From Mycobacterium gastri (GTDB lineage Bacteria; Actinomycetota; Actinomycetes; Mycobacteriales; Mycobacteriaceae), in contig NZ_LQOX01000089.1 in the NCBI RefSeq assembly GCF_002102175.1, forward strand, positions 1 to 43,047: DNA of 43,047 bases, read 5' to 3'. Below are positions 8,515 to 19,194 of this stretch, piece by piece; position 1 is the first letter of the stretch; each line of letters begins with the position of its first letter. The translations under genes were made by a program, and so were the position numbers. The notes under the pieces were generated by a model, which saw only the letters and a list, made by a program, of their open reading frames with translations, did no database searches and was not told where the DNA came from.

Positions 8515-8531
8515 CCGTCCAGAGAGGCGGA
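8515..8531 (+). promoter_or_regulatory. PyrR-binding RNA motif in the pyrR leader
   Basis: The leader contains CCGTCCAGAGAGGCGG, which holds the UCCAGAGAGG core of the PyrR-binding loop known from Bacillus and reported for mycobacterial pyr leaders. CCG/CGG and CC/GG pairs close an AGAGA-containing loop. The element ends two bases before the pyrR Shine-Dalgarno (AAGGAGGT, 8533-8540), so PyrR-UMP binding would be expected to block ribosome entry. No attenuator-type terminator is seen between it and the start codon, which supports translational rather than transcriptional control. Confidence 0.75.
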
Positions 8532-8551
8532 GAAGGAGGTCACCATCTCGC

Positions 8552-9115
8552 ATGGGTACTGCGAGTGATGCCGCGAACGGCCGCGAACTGATGTCCGCCG
8601 CCGACGTGGGTCGCACCATTTCCCGCATCGCGCACCAGATCATCGAGAAGACCGCGCTGGATAGCCCCGACTCGCCGCGGGTGGCGCTGTTGGGCATCCC
8701 GACTCGCGGCGTGACCCTGGCCCGGCGGCTGGCAACCCATATCCGGGAATACAGCGGTGTCGAGGTTGCCCATGGCGCCCTGGACATCACGCTGTACCGC
8801 GATGACCTGATGAGCAAGCCGCCGCGACCGCTGGCGGAGACCTCCATCCCGGCCGGTGGTATCGATGATGCGCTGGTGATTCTGGTCGACGACGTGCTGT
8901 ACTCCGGGCGCTCGGTGCGCTCTGCCCTGGACGCGCTGCGCGATGTAGGCCGGCCGCGCGCGGTGCAGTTGGCCGTGCTGGTCGACCGCGGCCACCGGGA
9001 GCTGCCGGTGCGCGCCGATTACGTTGGCAAGAACGTTCCGACCTCCCGCAGCGAGAGTGTGCACGTCCAGCTCCGCGAACACGACGGGCACGACGGCGTG
9101 GTGATCTCGCGATGA
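8552..9115 (+). CDS. pyrR: Bifunctional pyr operon regulator / uracil phosphoribosyltransferase PyrR
   Basis: PyrR binds pyr mRNA when UMP is plentiful and also has uracil phosphoribosyltransferase activity. The 187-residue protein has the PRPP loop [13 protein letters not shown] (109-121), the YRDD segment (82-85) and the conserved C-terminus VISR. The ATG at 8552 has a near-perfect Shine-Dalgarno (8533-8540) and gives the short N-terminus expected for the mycobacterial protein; the open frame continues upstream through the repeat region but that part has no coding character. It is the first gene of a seven-gene pyrimidine operon and is followed by pyrB after 9 bases. Confidence 0.97.
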   Translation: MGTASDAANGRELMSAADVGRTISRIAHQIIEKTALDSPDSPRVALLGIPTRGVTLARRLATHIREYSGVEVAHGALDITLYRDDLMSKPPRPLAETSIPAGGIDDALVILVDDVLYSGRSVRSALDALRDVGRPRAVQLAVLVDRGHRELPVRADYVGKNVPTSRSESVHVQLREHDGHDGVVISR

Positions 9116-9124
9116 CGCCCGGTC

Positions 9125-10081
9125 ATGAGTAGGCATCTGCTGGCCGCCGGCGACCTGAGCCGCGACCAGGCCACCGCCATCCTCGACGACGCCGACCGGT
9201 TCGCCCAGGCTCTGGTGGGCCGCGAGGTGCGTAAGCTGCCGACCCTGCGCGGGCGCACCATCGTGACGATGTTCTACGAGAACTCGACGCGAACCCGGGT
9301 GTCCTTCGAGGTGGCGGGCAAGTGGATGAGCGCCGACGTGATCAACGTCAGCGCGGCCGGATCCTCGGTGGGCAAGGGCGAGTCGCTGCGCGACACCGCG
9401 CTGACTCTACGTGCGGCCGGCGCCGATGCCCTGATCATCCGCCACCCGGCCTCGGGTGCGGCGCGTCTGCTGGCCGACTGGACCAGAAACGGCGAGGACG
9501 GCCCGTCAGTGATCAACGCCGGTGACGGCACCCACGAGCACCCCACCCAGGCGCTGCTGGATGCGCTGACCATCCGGCAGCGGCTCGGCGGCATCGAGGG
9601 CCGCCGCGTCGTGATCGTCGGCGACATCCTGCACAGCCGGGTGGCGCGCTCCAACGTCATGTTGCTGCACACCCTGGGCGCCGAGGTGGTGCTGGTGGCG
9701 CCGCCGACATTGCTGCCGGTGGGGGCCGAGGGTTGGCCGGTCACCGTGTCCTACGACTTCGATGCCGAATTACCGGCCGCCGACGCGGTGCTGATGCTGC
9801 GGGTGCAGGCCGAGCGGATGAACGGCGGTTTCTTCCCATCCGCGCGTGAGTATTCGGTGCGCTACGGCCTTTCCGACGGGCGCCAGGCGATGCTGCCCGG
9901 CCATGCCGTGGTGCTGCATCCCGGGCCGATGCTGCGCGGCATGGAGATCGCCTTTTCGGTTGCTGACTCATCGCAATCGGCTGTGCTGCAACAGGTTTCC
10001 AATGGCGTCCATGTGCGGATGGCGGTGTTGTTCCACCTGCTGGTGGGGGCCGAGTCGGCCGGGAAAGAAGGTGCGGCGTGA
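9125..10081 (+). CDS. pyrB: Aspartate carbamoyltransferase catalytic chain
   Basis: PyrB joins carbamoyl phosphate and aspartate, the committed step of UMP synthesis. The 318-residue protein has the carbamoyl-phosphate motif STRTR (54-58), HPTQALLD and the aspartate-domain motif HPGPM. Length and sequence agree with M. tuberculosis PyrB (319). There is no pyrI regulatory chain nearby, as usual in actinobacteria. The start is ATG 9125. The ATG that overlaps the pyrR stop (9112), the likely ancestral start, here runs into TAG after six codons because of a short local insertion. No strong ribosome site precedes 9125, so translation probably depends on coupling to pyrR. Confidence 0.96.
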   Translation: MSRHLLAAGDLSRDQATAILDDADRFAQALVGREVRKLPTLRGRTIVTMFYENSTRTRVSFEVAGKWMSADVINVSAAGSSVGKGESLRDTALTLRAAGADALIIRHPASGAARLLADWTRNGEDGPSVINAGDGTHEHPTQALLDALTIRQRLGGIEGRRVVIVGDILHSRVARSNVMLLHTLGAEVVLVAPPTLLPVGAEGWPVTVSYDFDAELPAADAVLMLRVQAERMNGGFFPSAREYSVRYGLSDGRQAMLPGHAVVLHPGPMLRGMEIAFSVADSSQSAVLQQVSNGVHVRMAVLFHLLVGAESAGKEGAA

Positions 10082-11370
10082 CGGTGTTCATCCGCGGGGT
10101 CCGGCCCTACGGCGAGGGGGAGCGGGTCGACGTACTGGTCGATGACGGCCAGATCGCCGACATCGGTGCGGGGCTGGCCATCCCGGACCGGGCCGACGTC
10201 TTCGACGCCACCGGCCAGGTGCTGCTGCCCGGCCTGGTCGACCTGCACACCCATCTGCGCGAGCCCGGCCGCGAATACGCCGAAGACATCGAAACCGGCT
10301 CGGCCGCAGCGGCTTTGGGCGGCTACACTGCGGTGTTCGCGATGGCCAACACCCATCCGGTGGCCGACAGCCCGGTGGTCACCGACCATGTGTGGCGCCG
10401 CGGTCAGGAGGTGGGCCTGGTCGACGTGCACCCGGTCGGCGCGGTGACGGTGGGGCTGAACGGAGCCGAGCTCACCGAGATGGGCATGATGAACGCCGGC
10501 GCCGCTCAGGTGCGGATGTTCTCCGACGACGGCCTCTGCGTGCACAACCCGCTGGTGATGCGCCGCGCCCTGGAATATGCCACCGGTCTGGGCGTGCTGA
10601 TCGCCCAGCACGCCGAGGAGCCCAGGCTGACCGTTGGGGCCGTTGCGCACGAGGGCCCGAACGCCGCGCGGCTGGGGCTGTCGGGATGGCCCAGGGCCGC
10701 CGAGGAATCCATCGTTGCCCGAGACGCGCTGCTGGCCCGCGACGCGGGGGCCCGGGTGCACATCTGCCACGCTTCTACTGCGGGTACCGTCGAAATCCTG
10801 AAATGGGCTAAGAGCCAAGGCATTGCGATCACCGCCGAGGTCACCCCACACCACTTGCTGCTCGACGACGGCCGACTGGCCGGCTACGACGGGGTGAACC
10901 GGGTCAACCCGCCGCTGCGCGAAGCCGCCGACACCAGCGCCCTGCGGCAAGCGCTGGCCGAGGGGATCATCGACTGTGTGGCCACCGACCACGCTCCGCA
11001 CGCCGAACACGAGAAGTGTGTCGAATTCGGCGCGGCGCGCCCCGGAATGCTCGGCTTGCAGACCGCGCTGTCGGTGGTGGTGCAGACGATGGTGCAGCCG
11101 GGCCTGTTGGACTGGCGCGGCGTGGCGCGGGTGATGAGCGAAAATCCGGCGCGGATCGTCGGCCTGCCTGATCATGGGCGCCCATTGCAGGTGGGAGAGC
11201 CGGCCAATCTGACCGTGGTGGACCCCGACGCCACCTGGACGGTCACCGGGGCCGAGCTGGCCAGCCGGTCGGCCAACACCCCCTACGAGTCGATGACATT
11301 GCCGGCCACCGTGACGATGACCTTGCTGCGCGGGAAGGTCACCGCCCGGGACGGAAAGAGTCCCGCATGA
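10078..11370 (+). CDS. pyrC: Dihydroorotase
   Basis: PyrC cyclises carbamoyl aspartate to dihydroorotate. The 430-residue protein is a class I dihydroorotase of the amidohydrolase superfamily: the zinc motif [10 protein letters not shown] has His57 and His59, later ligands lie in HICHAS and EVTPHHLLL, and the catalytic ATDHAPH motif is near residue 303. The GTG at 10078 overlaps the pyrB stop (GTGA). Length equals that of the H37Rv enzyme. It is the third gene of the pyr operon and nothing is missing. Confidence 0.97.
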   Translation: MTVFIRGVRPYGEGERVDVLVDDGQIADIGAGLAIPDRADVFDATGQVLLPGLVDLHTHLREPGREYAEDIETGSAAAALGGYTAVFAMANTHPVADSPVVTDHVWRRGQEVGLVDVHPVGAVTVGLNGAELTEMGMMNAGAAQVRMFSDDGLCVHNPLVMRRALEYATGLGVLIAQHAEEPRLTVGAVAHEGPNAARLGLSGWPRAAEESIVARDALLARDAGARVHICHASTAGTVEILKWAKSQGIAITAEVTPHHLLLDDGRLAGYDGVNRVNPPLREAADTSALRQALAEGIIDCVATDHAPHAEHEKCVEFGAARPGMLGLQTALSVVVQTMVQPGLLDWRGVARVMSENPARIVGLPDHGRPLQVGEPANLTVVDPDATWTVTGAELASRSANTPYESMTLPATVTMTLLRGKVTARDGKSPA

Positions 11371-11864
11371 ACACCGGCACGCTGGTGGGCTCGGTGATCT
11401 TCGCGGCGGTGCTGGTGGTGACGATCGCGGTGGTGATCGCGCTGATGATGCGGGGCTGGCGGCGGCGCTCGCAGCAGCAGGCGGAGCTGATCGGCGAGCT
11501 GCCCGACGTGCCTGACGACCTGGGCCCCGCGTCCGTCACCACCCGCGGCATCTATGTCGGCTGCACGCTCTCGCCGGCCTGGAACGACCGGGTCACCGCC
11601 GGCGATCTCGGGTACCGCAGCAAGGCGGTGCTGACCCGCCACCGCGACGGAATTCTGCTGGAACGCGTTGGCGCCCAGTCGGTTTGGATTCCACTGCAGT
11701 CCATTACCGCGCTGCGTACCGAGCGCGGCATCGCCGGTAAGGTCGCCGCCCGGGACGGGATTTTGGCGATCCGGTGGCAACTGCCGTCGGGCACCGAAAT
11801 CGACACCGGGTTTCGCGCGGACAACCGCGATGATTACGACGGCTGGCTGGAAGGAGCCGCGTGA
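11367..11864 (+). CDS. Single-pass membrane protein with PH-like domain (Rv1382-like)
   Basis: This 165-residue protein has one N-terminal transmembrane helix (about residues 8-30), a short basic stop-transfer stretch ([10 protein letters not shown]) and a soluble C-terminal domain of the bacterial PH-like type. It has no catalytic motifs. It is always found, as far as I know, between pyrC and carA in mycobacteria, and here it overlaps both neighbours (ATGA at 11367, GTGA at 11861), so it is co-translated with the pathway. Its role is unknown; anchoring the pathway enzymes at the membrane is a possibility but unproven. Confidence 0.88.
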   Translation: MNTGTLVGSVIFAAVLVVTIAVVIALMMRGWRRRSQQQAELIGELPDVPDDLGPASVTTRGIYVGCTLSPAWNDRVTAGDLGYRSKAVLTRHRDGILLERVGAQSVWIPLQSITALRTERGIAGKVAARDGILAIRWQLPSGTEIDTGFRADNRDDYDGWLEGAA

Positions 11865-12991
11865 CCAAGGCCCTGCTGGTACTCGAAGACGGCCGCGTCT
11901 TCACCGGAACGCCGTTCGGCGCCATCGGCCAAACCCTCGGCGAAGCCGTGTTCAGCACCGGCATGTCCGGCTACCAGGAGACGCTGACCGACCCCAGCTA
12001 TCACCGCCAGATCGTGGTGGCCACCGCGCCGCAGATCGGCAACACCGGCTGGAACGGTGAGGACTCCGAGAGCCGCGGCGACAAGATCTGGGTCGCCGGC
12101 TACGCGGTGCGGGACCCGTCGCCGCGAGCCTCCAACTGGCGCGCCACCAGCACCCTCGAAGACGAGCTGATCCGCCAGCACATCGTCGGCATCGCCGGCA
12201 TCGACACCCGCGCCGTGGTGCGTCATCTGCGCAGCCGAGGGTCGATGAAGGCCGGTGTCTTCTCCGGCGAGTCGCTGGCCGAGCCGGCCGAGCTGCTGGA
12301 GCGGGTCCGGGCGCAGGAGCCGATGCTGGGCGCCGATCTCGCCGGCGAGGTCAGTACCGATGGCGCTTATGTTGTCGAACCCGAAGGACCGCCGGGACTT
12401 CCCAGGTTTACGGTGGCCGCACTGGACCTGGGTATCAAGACCAACACGCCGCGCAACTTCGCCCGGCGCGGGATCCGCAGTCATGTGCTGCCCGCCTCGG
12501 CGACGTTCGACCAGATCACCGACCTGAAGCCGCACGGCGTGTTCCTGTCCAACGGTCCCGGTGACCCGGCCACCGCCGACCACGTCGTCGCGCTCACCCG
12601 AGAGGTGCTGGGCGCCGGAATCCCGTTGTTCGGCATCTGTTTCGGCAATCAGATCCTGGGCCGGGCGCTGGGCCTGTCGACCTACAAGATGGTCTTCGGC
12701 CACCGCGGGATCAACATTCCGGTGATCGACCACGCCACCGGGCGGGTGGCGGTGACCGCGCAAAACCACGGCTTCGCGCTGGAGGGGGAGGCCGGCCAGC
12801 GCTTCGACACGCCCTTCGGCCCGGCCGTCGTCAGCCACACCTGCGCCAACGACGGTGTCGTCGAGGGCGTCAAACTCGTACACGGGCGGGCGTTTTCGGT
12901 GCAATACCACCCCGAGGCCGCAGCCGGGCCACACGATGCCGAGTACCTGTTCGACAGGTTTGTCGAGCTGATGGCGGAAGGGGATCGCTAG
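11861..12991 (+). CDS. carA: Carbamoyl phosphate synthase small chain
   Basis: CarA hydrolyses glutamine and passes ammonia to CarB. The 376-residue protein has the N-terminal CPSase small-chain domain and a class I glutamine amidotransferase domain, with nucleophile Cys in [12 protein letters not shown] and His/Glu in [13 protein letters not shown]. The GTG start overlaps the stop of the preceding PH-domain gene and the TAG stop shares one base with the carB start. Length equals that of the M. tuberculosis protein. The product supplies both pyrimidine and arginine synthesis. Confidence 0.97.
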   Translation: MTKALLVLEDGRVFTGTPFGAIGQTLGEAVFSTGMSGYQETLTDPSYHRQIVVATAPQIGNTGWNGEDSESRGDKIWVAGYAVRDPSPRASNWRATSTLEDELIRQHIVGIAGIDTRAVVRHLRSRGSMKAGVFSGESLAEPAELLERVRAQEPMLGADLAGEVSTDGAYVVEPEGPPGLPRFTVAALDLGIKTNTPRNFARRGIRSHVLPASATFDQITDLKPHGVFLSNGPGDPATADHVVALTREVLGAGIPLFGICFGNQILGRALGLSTYKMVFGHRGINIPVIDHATGRVAVTAQNHGFALEGEAGQRFDTPFGPAVVSHTCANDGVVEGVKLVHGRAFSVQYHPEAAAGPHDAEYLFDRFVELMAEGDR

Positions 12992-15900
12992 TGCCGCGTC
13001 GCTCGGACCTCAACCACGTCCTGGTCATCGGCTCGGGGCCGATCGTCATCGGACAGGCCTGCGAGTTCGACTACTCCGGCACCCAGGCCTGCCGGGTGCT
13101 GCGGGCCGAGGGACTGCAGGTCAGCCTGGTCAACTCCAACCCGGCCACCATCATGACCGACCCGGAATACGCCGACCACACCTACGTCGAGCCCATCACC
13201 CCGGCCTTCGTCGAGCGGGTGATCGCCCAACAGGCCGAGCGCGGCAACAAGATCGACGCGCTGCTGGCCACGTTGGGGGGCCAGACAGCGCTCAACACCG
13301 CGGTCGCGCTGTACGAGAACGGGGTGCTGGAACGCTACGGGGTCGAGCTGATCGGCGCCGACTTCGACGCCATCCAGCGCGGCGAGGACCGGCAGCGGTT
13401 CAAGGACATCGTCGCCAAGGTCGGCGGCGAATCGTCCCGCAGCCGAGTGTGTTTCACCATGGACGAGGTCCGCGAGACGGTGGACGAGCTCGGCCTGCCG
13501 GTGGTGGTGCGGCCGTCGTTCACCATGGGCGGGCTGGGCTCGGGGATGGCGCATTCGGCCGACGAGGTGGACCGGATGGCCGGTGCCGGGCTGGCCGCCT
13601 CACCCAGCGCCAACGTGCTGATCGAGGAATCGATCTACGGCTGGAAGGAATTCGAGCTCGAGCTGATGCGCGACGGCCACGACAACGTGGTGGTGGTGTG
13701 CTCGATCGAGAATGTCGACCCGATGGGCGTGCACACCGGCGACTCGGTCACCGTCGCCCCGGCGATGACGCTGACCGACCGCGAATACCAGCGGATGCGT
13801 GATCTGGGTATCGCGATCCTGCGCGAGGTCGGTGTGGACACCGGCGGCTGCAACATCCAGTTCGCGGTCAGCCCGCGCGACGGCCGGCTGATCGTGGTCG
13901 AGATGAACCCGCGGGTGTCGCGGTCAAGTGCGTTGGCGTCCAAGGCTACCGGGTTCCCGATCGCCAAGATCGCCGCGAAGCTGGCCATCGGATACACCCT
14001 CGACGAGATCGTCAACGACATCACCAAGGAAACACCGGCCTGCTTCGAGCCCACCCTGGACTACGTCGTGGTCAAGGCGCCGCGGTTCGCGTTCGAGAAA
14101 TTCCCCGGCGCCGACCCGACGCTGACCACCACTATGAAGTCCGTCGGCGAGGCAATGTCGTTGGGCCGCAACTTCGTCGAGGCGCTCGGCAAGGTGATGC
14201 GGTCGCTGGAAACGACCCGCGCCGGGTTCTGGACGGCCCCGGACCCCGAAGGCGACATCGACCAGGTGCTGACCCGGCTGCAGACCCCCACCGAAGGCCG
14301 GCTCTACGACATCGAGCTGGCTCTGCGGCTGGGCGCTTCGATCGAAGAGGTGGCACAGGCGTCCGACATCGACCCGTGGTTCGTCGCCCAGATCGGTGAG
14401 CTGGTCACGCTGCGCACCGAACTGGTCGACGCGCCGGTGCTGGACGGCGAGCTGCTGCGCCGGGGCAAGCACAGCGGACTGTCGGATCGCCAGATCGCCG
14501 CGCTGCGGCCGGAATTGGCGGGGGAGGCCGGGGTTCGATCACTGCGCGAGCGGCTGGGCATCCACCCGGTGTACAAGACGGTGGACACCTGCGCGGCGGA
14601 GTTCGAGGCCAAGACGCCCTACCACTACAGCAGCTACGAGCTGGACCCGGCCGCCGAGACCGAAGTGGCGCCGCAGACCGAGAAACCCAAAGTACTGATC
14701 CTGGGATCGGGTCCCAACCGCATCGGGCAGGGCATCGAATTCGACTACAGCTGCGTGCACGCGGCAACCACGTTGAGCCAGGCCGGTTTTGAGACCGTGA
14801 TGATCAACTGCAACCCGGAGACGGTGTCCACCGACTACGACACCGCCGACCGGCTGTACTTCGAGCCGCTGACCTTCGAAGACGTGCTCGAGGTGTTCCA
14901 CGCCGAACGGCAGTCGGCTATCGGGGGCCCCGGTGTCGCGGGCGTGATCGTGCAACTCGGCGGCCAGACCCCGCTCGGGCTGGCGCAGCGACTTGCCGAC
15001 GCCGGCGTCCCGATCGTGGGCACCCCGCCGGAGGCGATCGACCTGGCCGAGGACCGCGGTGCCTTCGGCGACGTGCTGAGCACCGCGGGTTTGCCCGCGC
15101 CGAAATACGGCACCGCGACGACGTTCGCGCAGGCCCGCCGGATCGCCGACGAGATCGGCTACCCGGTGCTGGTGCGGCCGTCGTATGTGTTGGGCGGTCG
15201 CGGCATGGAGATCGTCTACGACGAGGAGACGCTGAAGGGCTACATCACCCGGGCCACCCAGCTCTCGCCCGAACATCCGGTGCTGGTAGACCGTTTCCTC
15301 GAAGACGCGGTCGAGATCGACGTGGATGCGCTGTGCGACGGCGCCGAGGTCTACATCGGCGGAATCATGGAGCACATCGAGGAAGCCGGCGTCCACTCCG
15401 GTGATTCGGCCTGCGCGCTGCCGCCGGTGACGTTGGGCCGCAGCGACATCGAGAAGGTGCGTAAGGCCACCGAAGCCATCGCGCATGGGATCGGGGTGGT
15501 CGGGCTGCTCAACGTGCAATACGCACTCAAAGACGACGTCCTCTACGTCCTGGAGGCCAACCCGCGCGCCAGCCGTACCGTTCCTTTCGTATCCAAGGCC
15601 ACGGCCGTCCCGCTCGCCAAGGCGTGCGCGCGGATCATGTTGGGCGCCAGCATCGCCCAACTCCGCGAGGAAGGGATGCTGGTGGCCTCCGGCGACGGCG
15701 GAAACGCCGACCCCTACGCTCCCATCGCGGTCAAAGAAGCCGTGTTGCCGTTCCACCGGTTCCGCCGCGCCGACGGGGCCGCCATCGATTCGCTGCTGGG
15801 CCCGGAGATGAAATCCACCGGTGAGGTGATGGGCATCGACCGTGATTTCGGCAGCGCATTCGCCAAGAGTCAGACGGCAGCCTACGGCTCGCTGCCGGCG

Positions 15901-16344
15901 CACGGGACGGTGTTCGTGTCGGTCGCCAACCGCGACAAGCGCTCACTGGTGTTCCCGGTGAAACGACTCGCCGACTTGGGGTTTCGCGTTCTGGCCACCG
16001 AGGGTACCGCGGAGATGTTGCGCCGCAACGGGATTCCGTGTGACGAGGTACGCAAGCATTTCGAGTCGCCGCAGCCGGGCCGCCCCGAGATGTCGGCCGT
16101 CGACGCCATCCGGGCCGGCGAGGTCGACATGGTCATCAATACTCCCTACGGCAATTCCGGTCCGCGCATCGACGGCTACGAGATCCGCTCGGTCGCGGTG
16201 GCCGTCAACATTCCGTGCATCACCACGGTGCAGGGCGCGTCGGCCGCCGTACAGGGCATCGAAGCCGGGATCCGCGGCGACATCGGGGTGCGGTCGCTGC
16301 AGGAGCTGCACCGCGCGATCGATTCGCGGAGCGCCGACCGATGA
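12991..16344 (+). CDS. carB: Carbamoyl phosphate synthase large chain
   Basis: CarB makes carbamoyl phosphate from bicarbonate, ammonia and two ATP. The 1117-residue protein shows the usual duplicated plan: N-terminal pre-ATP-grasp domain ([20 protein letters not shown]), first ATP-grasp, an oligomerisation region around 410-560, a second half beginning [20 protein letters not shown], second ATP-grasp, and a C-terminal MGS-like allosteric domain from about 950, where UMP acts in other bacteria. The GTG start overlaps the carA stop by one base and the stop overlaps pyrF (ATGA). Full length, with no signs of damage. Confidence 0.98.
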   Translation: MPRRSDLNHVLVIGSGPIVIGQACEFDYSGTQACRVLRAEGLQVSLVNSNPATIMTDPEYADHTYVEPITPAFVERVIAQQAERGNKIDALLATLGGQTALNTAVALYENGVLERYGVELIGADFDAIQRGEDRQRFKDIVAKVGGESSRSRVCFTMDEVRETVDELGLPVVVRPSFTMGGLGSGMAHSADEVDRMAGAGLAASPSANVLIEESIYGWKEFELELMRDGHDNVVVVCSIENVDPMGVHTGDSVTVAPAMTLTDREYQRMRDLGIAILREVGVDTGGCNIQFAVSPRDGRLIVVEMNPRVSRSSALASKATGFPIAKIAAKLAIGYTLDEIVNDITKETPACFEPTLDYVVVKAPRFAFEKFPGADPTLTTTMKSVGEAMSLGRNFVEALGKVMRSLETTRAGFWTAPDPEGDIDQVLTRLQTPTEGRLYDIELALRLGASIEEVAQASDIDPWFVAQIGELVTLRTELVDAPVLDGELLRRGKHSGLSDRQIAALRPELAGEAGVRSLRERLGIHPVYKTVDTCAAEFEAKTPYHYSSYELDPAAETEVAPQTEKPKVLILGSGPNRIGQGIEFDYSCVHAATTLSQAGFETVMINCNPETVSTDYDTADRLYFEPLTFEDVLEVFHAERQSAIGGPGVAGVIVQLGGQTPLGLAQRLADAGVPIVGTPPEAIDLAEDRGAFGDVLSTAGLPAPKYGTATTFAQARRIADEIGYPVLVRPSYVLGGRGMEIVYDEETLKGYITRATQLSPEHPVLVDRFLEDAVEIDVDALCDGAEVYIGGIMEHIEEAGVHSGDSACALPPVTLGRSDIEKVRKATEAIAHGIGVVGLLNVQYALKDDVLYVLEANPRASRTVPFVSKATAVPLAKACARIMLGASIAQLREEGMLVASGDGGNADPYAPIAVKEAVLPFHRFRRADGAAIDSLLGPEMKSTGEVMGIDRDFGSAFAKSQTAAYGSLPAHGTVFVSVANRDKRSLVFPVKRLADLGFRVLATEGTAEMLRRNGIPCDEVRKHFESPQPGRPEMSAVDAIRAGEVDMVINTPYGNSGPRIDGYEIRSVAVAVNIPCITTVQGASAAVQGIEAGIRGDIGVRSLQELHRAIDSRSADR

Positions 16345-17165
16345 CCGGTTTCGGCGCCCGGCTGGCCGAGGCCAAGGCGCGCCGGGGGCCGCTGTGTTTG
16401 GGTATCGATCCGCACCCCGAGCTGCTGCGGGCCTGGGATCTGCCGGCCACCGCCGACGGCCTGGCGGCGTTCTGTGATATCTGCGTGCAGGCCTACGCCG
16501 GTTTCGCGGTGGTCAAGCCGCAGGTGGCGTTCTTCGAGGCCTACGGCGCCGCGGGATATGCGGTGCTGGAACGCACCATTGCCGCGTTACGAGCCGACGG
16601 GGTGCTGGTGCTGGCCGACGCCAAGCGCGGCGACGTCGGCTCCACGATGGCCGCCTACGCCGCGGCCTGGGCCGGCGACTCGCCGTTGGCCGCCGACGCC
16701 GTGACCGCCTCGCCGTATCTGGGGTTCGGGTCGCTGCGGCCGCTGCTGGAGGTCGCTGCGGCTCATGGCCGAGGCGTGTTCGTGCTGGCAGCAACTTCCA
16801 ACCCCGAGGGTGCGACGGTGCAGCGCGCCGACGCCGACGGCCGCACGGTGGCGCAGCTGATCGTCGACGACGTCGCCGCAGCCAACCGGGCGGCCGGACC
16901 CGGGCCCGGATCCGTCGGGGTGGTCGTCGGGGCAACCGTCCTGCAGCCCCCCGACCTGAGCGCCCTGAGTGGACCGGTGCTGGTGCCCGGTGTCGGGGTG
17001 CAGGGTGGGCGGCCCGAAGCGCTCGGCGGACTGGGCGGGGCGGCGCCGGACCAGCTGTTGCCCGCGGTGTCGCGTGAGGTGCTGCGGGCGGGTCCCGGTG
17101 TTGCGGCGATCCGGTCCGCGGCCCAACGATTACTTGAGGCCGTCGCCTACCTGTCGGCGGTGTAG
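16341..17165 (+). CDS. pyrF: Orotidine 5'-phosphate decarboxylase (type 2)
   Basis: PyrF performs the last step to UMP. The 274-residue protein belongs to the longer, mycobacterial/myxococcal type 2 decarboxylases and carries the catalytic motif [13 protein letters not shown] (Lys95 between Asp residues). The N-terminal GIDPHPELL motif and C-terminal VPGVGVQGG phosphate-binding loop are present. ATG 16341 overlaps the carB stop; the length is the same as in H37Rv. It closes the pyr operon. pyrD and pyrE are not in the window, as expected for mycobacteria, where they lie elsewhere. Confidence 0.96.
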   Translation: MTGFGARLAEAKARRGPLCLGIDPHPELLRAWDLPATADGLAAFCDICVQAYAGFAVVKPQVAFFEAYGAAGYAVLERTIAALRADGVLVLADAKRGDVGSTMAAYAAAWAGDSPLAADAVTASPYLGFGSLRPLLEVAAAHGRGVFVLAATSNPEGATVQRADADGRTVAQLIVDDVAAANRAAGPGPGSVGVVVGATVLQPPDLSALSGPVLVPGVGVQGGRPEALGGLGGAAPDQLLPAVSREVLRAGPGVAAIRSAAQRLLEAVAYLSAV

Positions 17166-17219
17166 CGGCCCGTCCCGCTCTCTGCCCACGAACTCGGCAC
17201 CCAGGCCCTGCCTTGCCGT

Positions 17220-17272
17220 GATTGCCATGGTGGCTGCAATCTCGGGTCCGGTCGCGACCATGGCGGCAATCT
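17220..17272 (+). repeat. Overlapping inverted and direct repeats after pyrF
   Basis: GATTGC (17220-17225) pairs with GCAATC (17236-17241), and an imperfect direct repeat of CCATGGTGGCTGCAATCT (17225-17242) follows at 17258-17272 with a 3-base deletion. It lies just after the pyr operon and might act in termination. PE15 and PPE20 occupy this gap in H37Rv; no trace of either is seen here. Confidence 0.35.
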
Positions 17273-17376
17273 GGACGCGACCAAGGCCCGCACCGCAGAA
17301 GTCCGGACAAGTCAATGCACCGACGCCCCGCAGTGGCGCGACGTGGTGAAAGTAGTGAGACACGCGCGACTCGCCA

Positions 17377-17406
17377 CTGAAAATGCGTGATCCACGGCAC
17401 TATGCT
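17377..17406 (+). promoter_or_regulatory. Predicted mihF promoter (-35 CTGAAA, -10 TATGCT)
   Basis: CTGAAA at 17377-17382 and TATGCT at 17401-17406 are separated by 18 bases and look like a primary sigma factor promoter. Transcription near 17413 would give a leader of about 315 nt before the mihF GTG. A TAGATT at 17627-17632 is a possible second, closer -10. Confidence 0.45.
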
Positions 17407-17502
17407 TCGTTGAGGCCGGCGCCGGCGAGCCCCGGCTTCCTGACGGTGATGGTTGATCAGCGCATCTGGTACCGAAAACCGCTGCTAGAGGGGGTTATCA
17501 CA

Positions 17503-17568
17503 GTGAGAAACCTCAAGATCTGGCCGGTCCTCCAGCCGGGCTCCCGGGTCTGTCCGGCGGACCTGTGA
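17503..17568 (+). CDS. Possible 21-residue upstream ORF in the mihF leader
   Basis: A GTG with a purine-rich GAGGGGG 9-15 bases upstream opens a 21-codon frame that begins MRNLKIWPVLQPG and ends in TGA at 17566-17568. It stops three bases before a perfect 14-base palindrome. Translation of this leader peptide could influence the hairpin, but that is inference; the peptide has no recognised motif. It may be chance. Confidence 0.3.
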   Translation: MRNLKIWPVLQPGSRVCPADL

Positions 17569-17589
17569 GTCGCCTTGCAAGGCGGGTCC
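17559..17589 (+). promoter_or_regulatory. Palindromic leader hairpin before mihF
   Basis: CGCCTTGCAAGGCG (17571-17584) is a perfect 14-base palindrome, flanked by GGACC (17559-17563) and GGTCC (17585-17589). In RNA this gives a stem with a one-sided bulge directly after the short upstream ORF. It could be a regulatory hairpin or a protein-binding dyad in DNA. Confidence 0.4.
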
Positions 17590-17727
17590 ACGCTGGGCAT
17601 TCGTCGCCGTAACCAGGGGGTCGGGTTAGATTTCGTCAGAGAGCGTGAGTACGGTCGTCTGCGCTGGCTGGAATACCCGGCCAAGACAAGTGAATATCGA
17701 TTGATATCGATGAGAGACGGAGGAATC

Positions 17728-18045
17728 GTGGCCCTTCCCCAGTTGACCGACGAGCAGCGCGCGGCCGCGTTGGAGAAGGCTGCTGCCGCACGTCGAGCGC
17801 GAGCAGAGCTCAAGGACCGGCTCAAGCGTGGCGGCACCAACCTCACCCAGGTGCTCAAGGACGCCGAAACCGACGAAGTTCTGGGCAAGATGAAGGTGTC
17901 CGCGCTGCTTGAGGCGTTGCCGAAGGTGGGCAAGGTCAAGGCGCAGGAAATCATGACCGAGCTGGAGATCGCGCCGACTCGCCGCCTGCGTGGTCTGGGC
18001 GACCGTCAGCGCAAGGCGTTGCTGGAAAAATTCGGCTCCGCCTAG
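17728..18045 (+). CDS. mihF: Mycobacterial integration host factor
   Basis: MihF is a small abundant nucleoid protein, unrelated to enterobacterial IHF, that was first found as the host factor for mycobacteriophage L5 integration. It bends and compacts DNA through a helix-two-turn-helix domain. The GTG at 17728 with GGAGGA at 17719-17724 gives a 105-residue basic protein beginning ALPQLTDEQRAAALEKAA after the initiator. It is nearly identical to the experimentally supported short form in other mycobacteria. The open frame upstream (from 17575) matches older longer annotations but lacks a ribosome site. gmk follows after 147 bases. Confidence 0.95.
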   Translation: MALPQLTDEQRAAALEKAAAARRARAELKDRLKRGGTNLTQVLKDAETDEVLGKMKVSALLEALPKVGKVKAQEIMTELEIAPTRRLRGLGDRQRKALLEKFGSA

Positions 18046-18192
18046 CCCAGCCCCCCGCCGACGATGCAGGCCGGAGGGCCTGAGGTGGGTGTTCCGCCCG
18101 CGTGCGGGGGCGAGGCGGGCCGCCCGGCCCGACGCCCGGGAATGCAGCTCGAACGGCCTGTACCGGGTGCCGGTCCAGGGGCATCAGCATCA

Positions 18193-19178
<986 letters not shown>

Positions 19179-19194
19179 CAGGGCCGGGCCCCGG

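Noticed and set aside
7934..8551. N-terminal extension of PyrR through the repeat region
   Set aside because: The open frame is a product of the GC-rich 20-base repeats; the ATG at 8552 has a near-perfect Shine-Dalgarno and matches the family length.
9862..11175. 437-codon open frame antisense to pyrC
   Set aside because: It is the codon-position shadow of pyrC in GC-rich DNA, with no recognisable domain or ribosome site.
14539..15903. 454-codon open frame antisense to carB
   Set aside because: Shadow of carB; composition is rich in His/Arg/Gln as usual for such artefacts.
17575..17727. Longer MihF form
   Set aside because: No ribosome site upstream and no conservation evident; the GTG at 17728 has GGAGGA and gives the established short protein.
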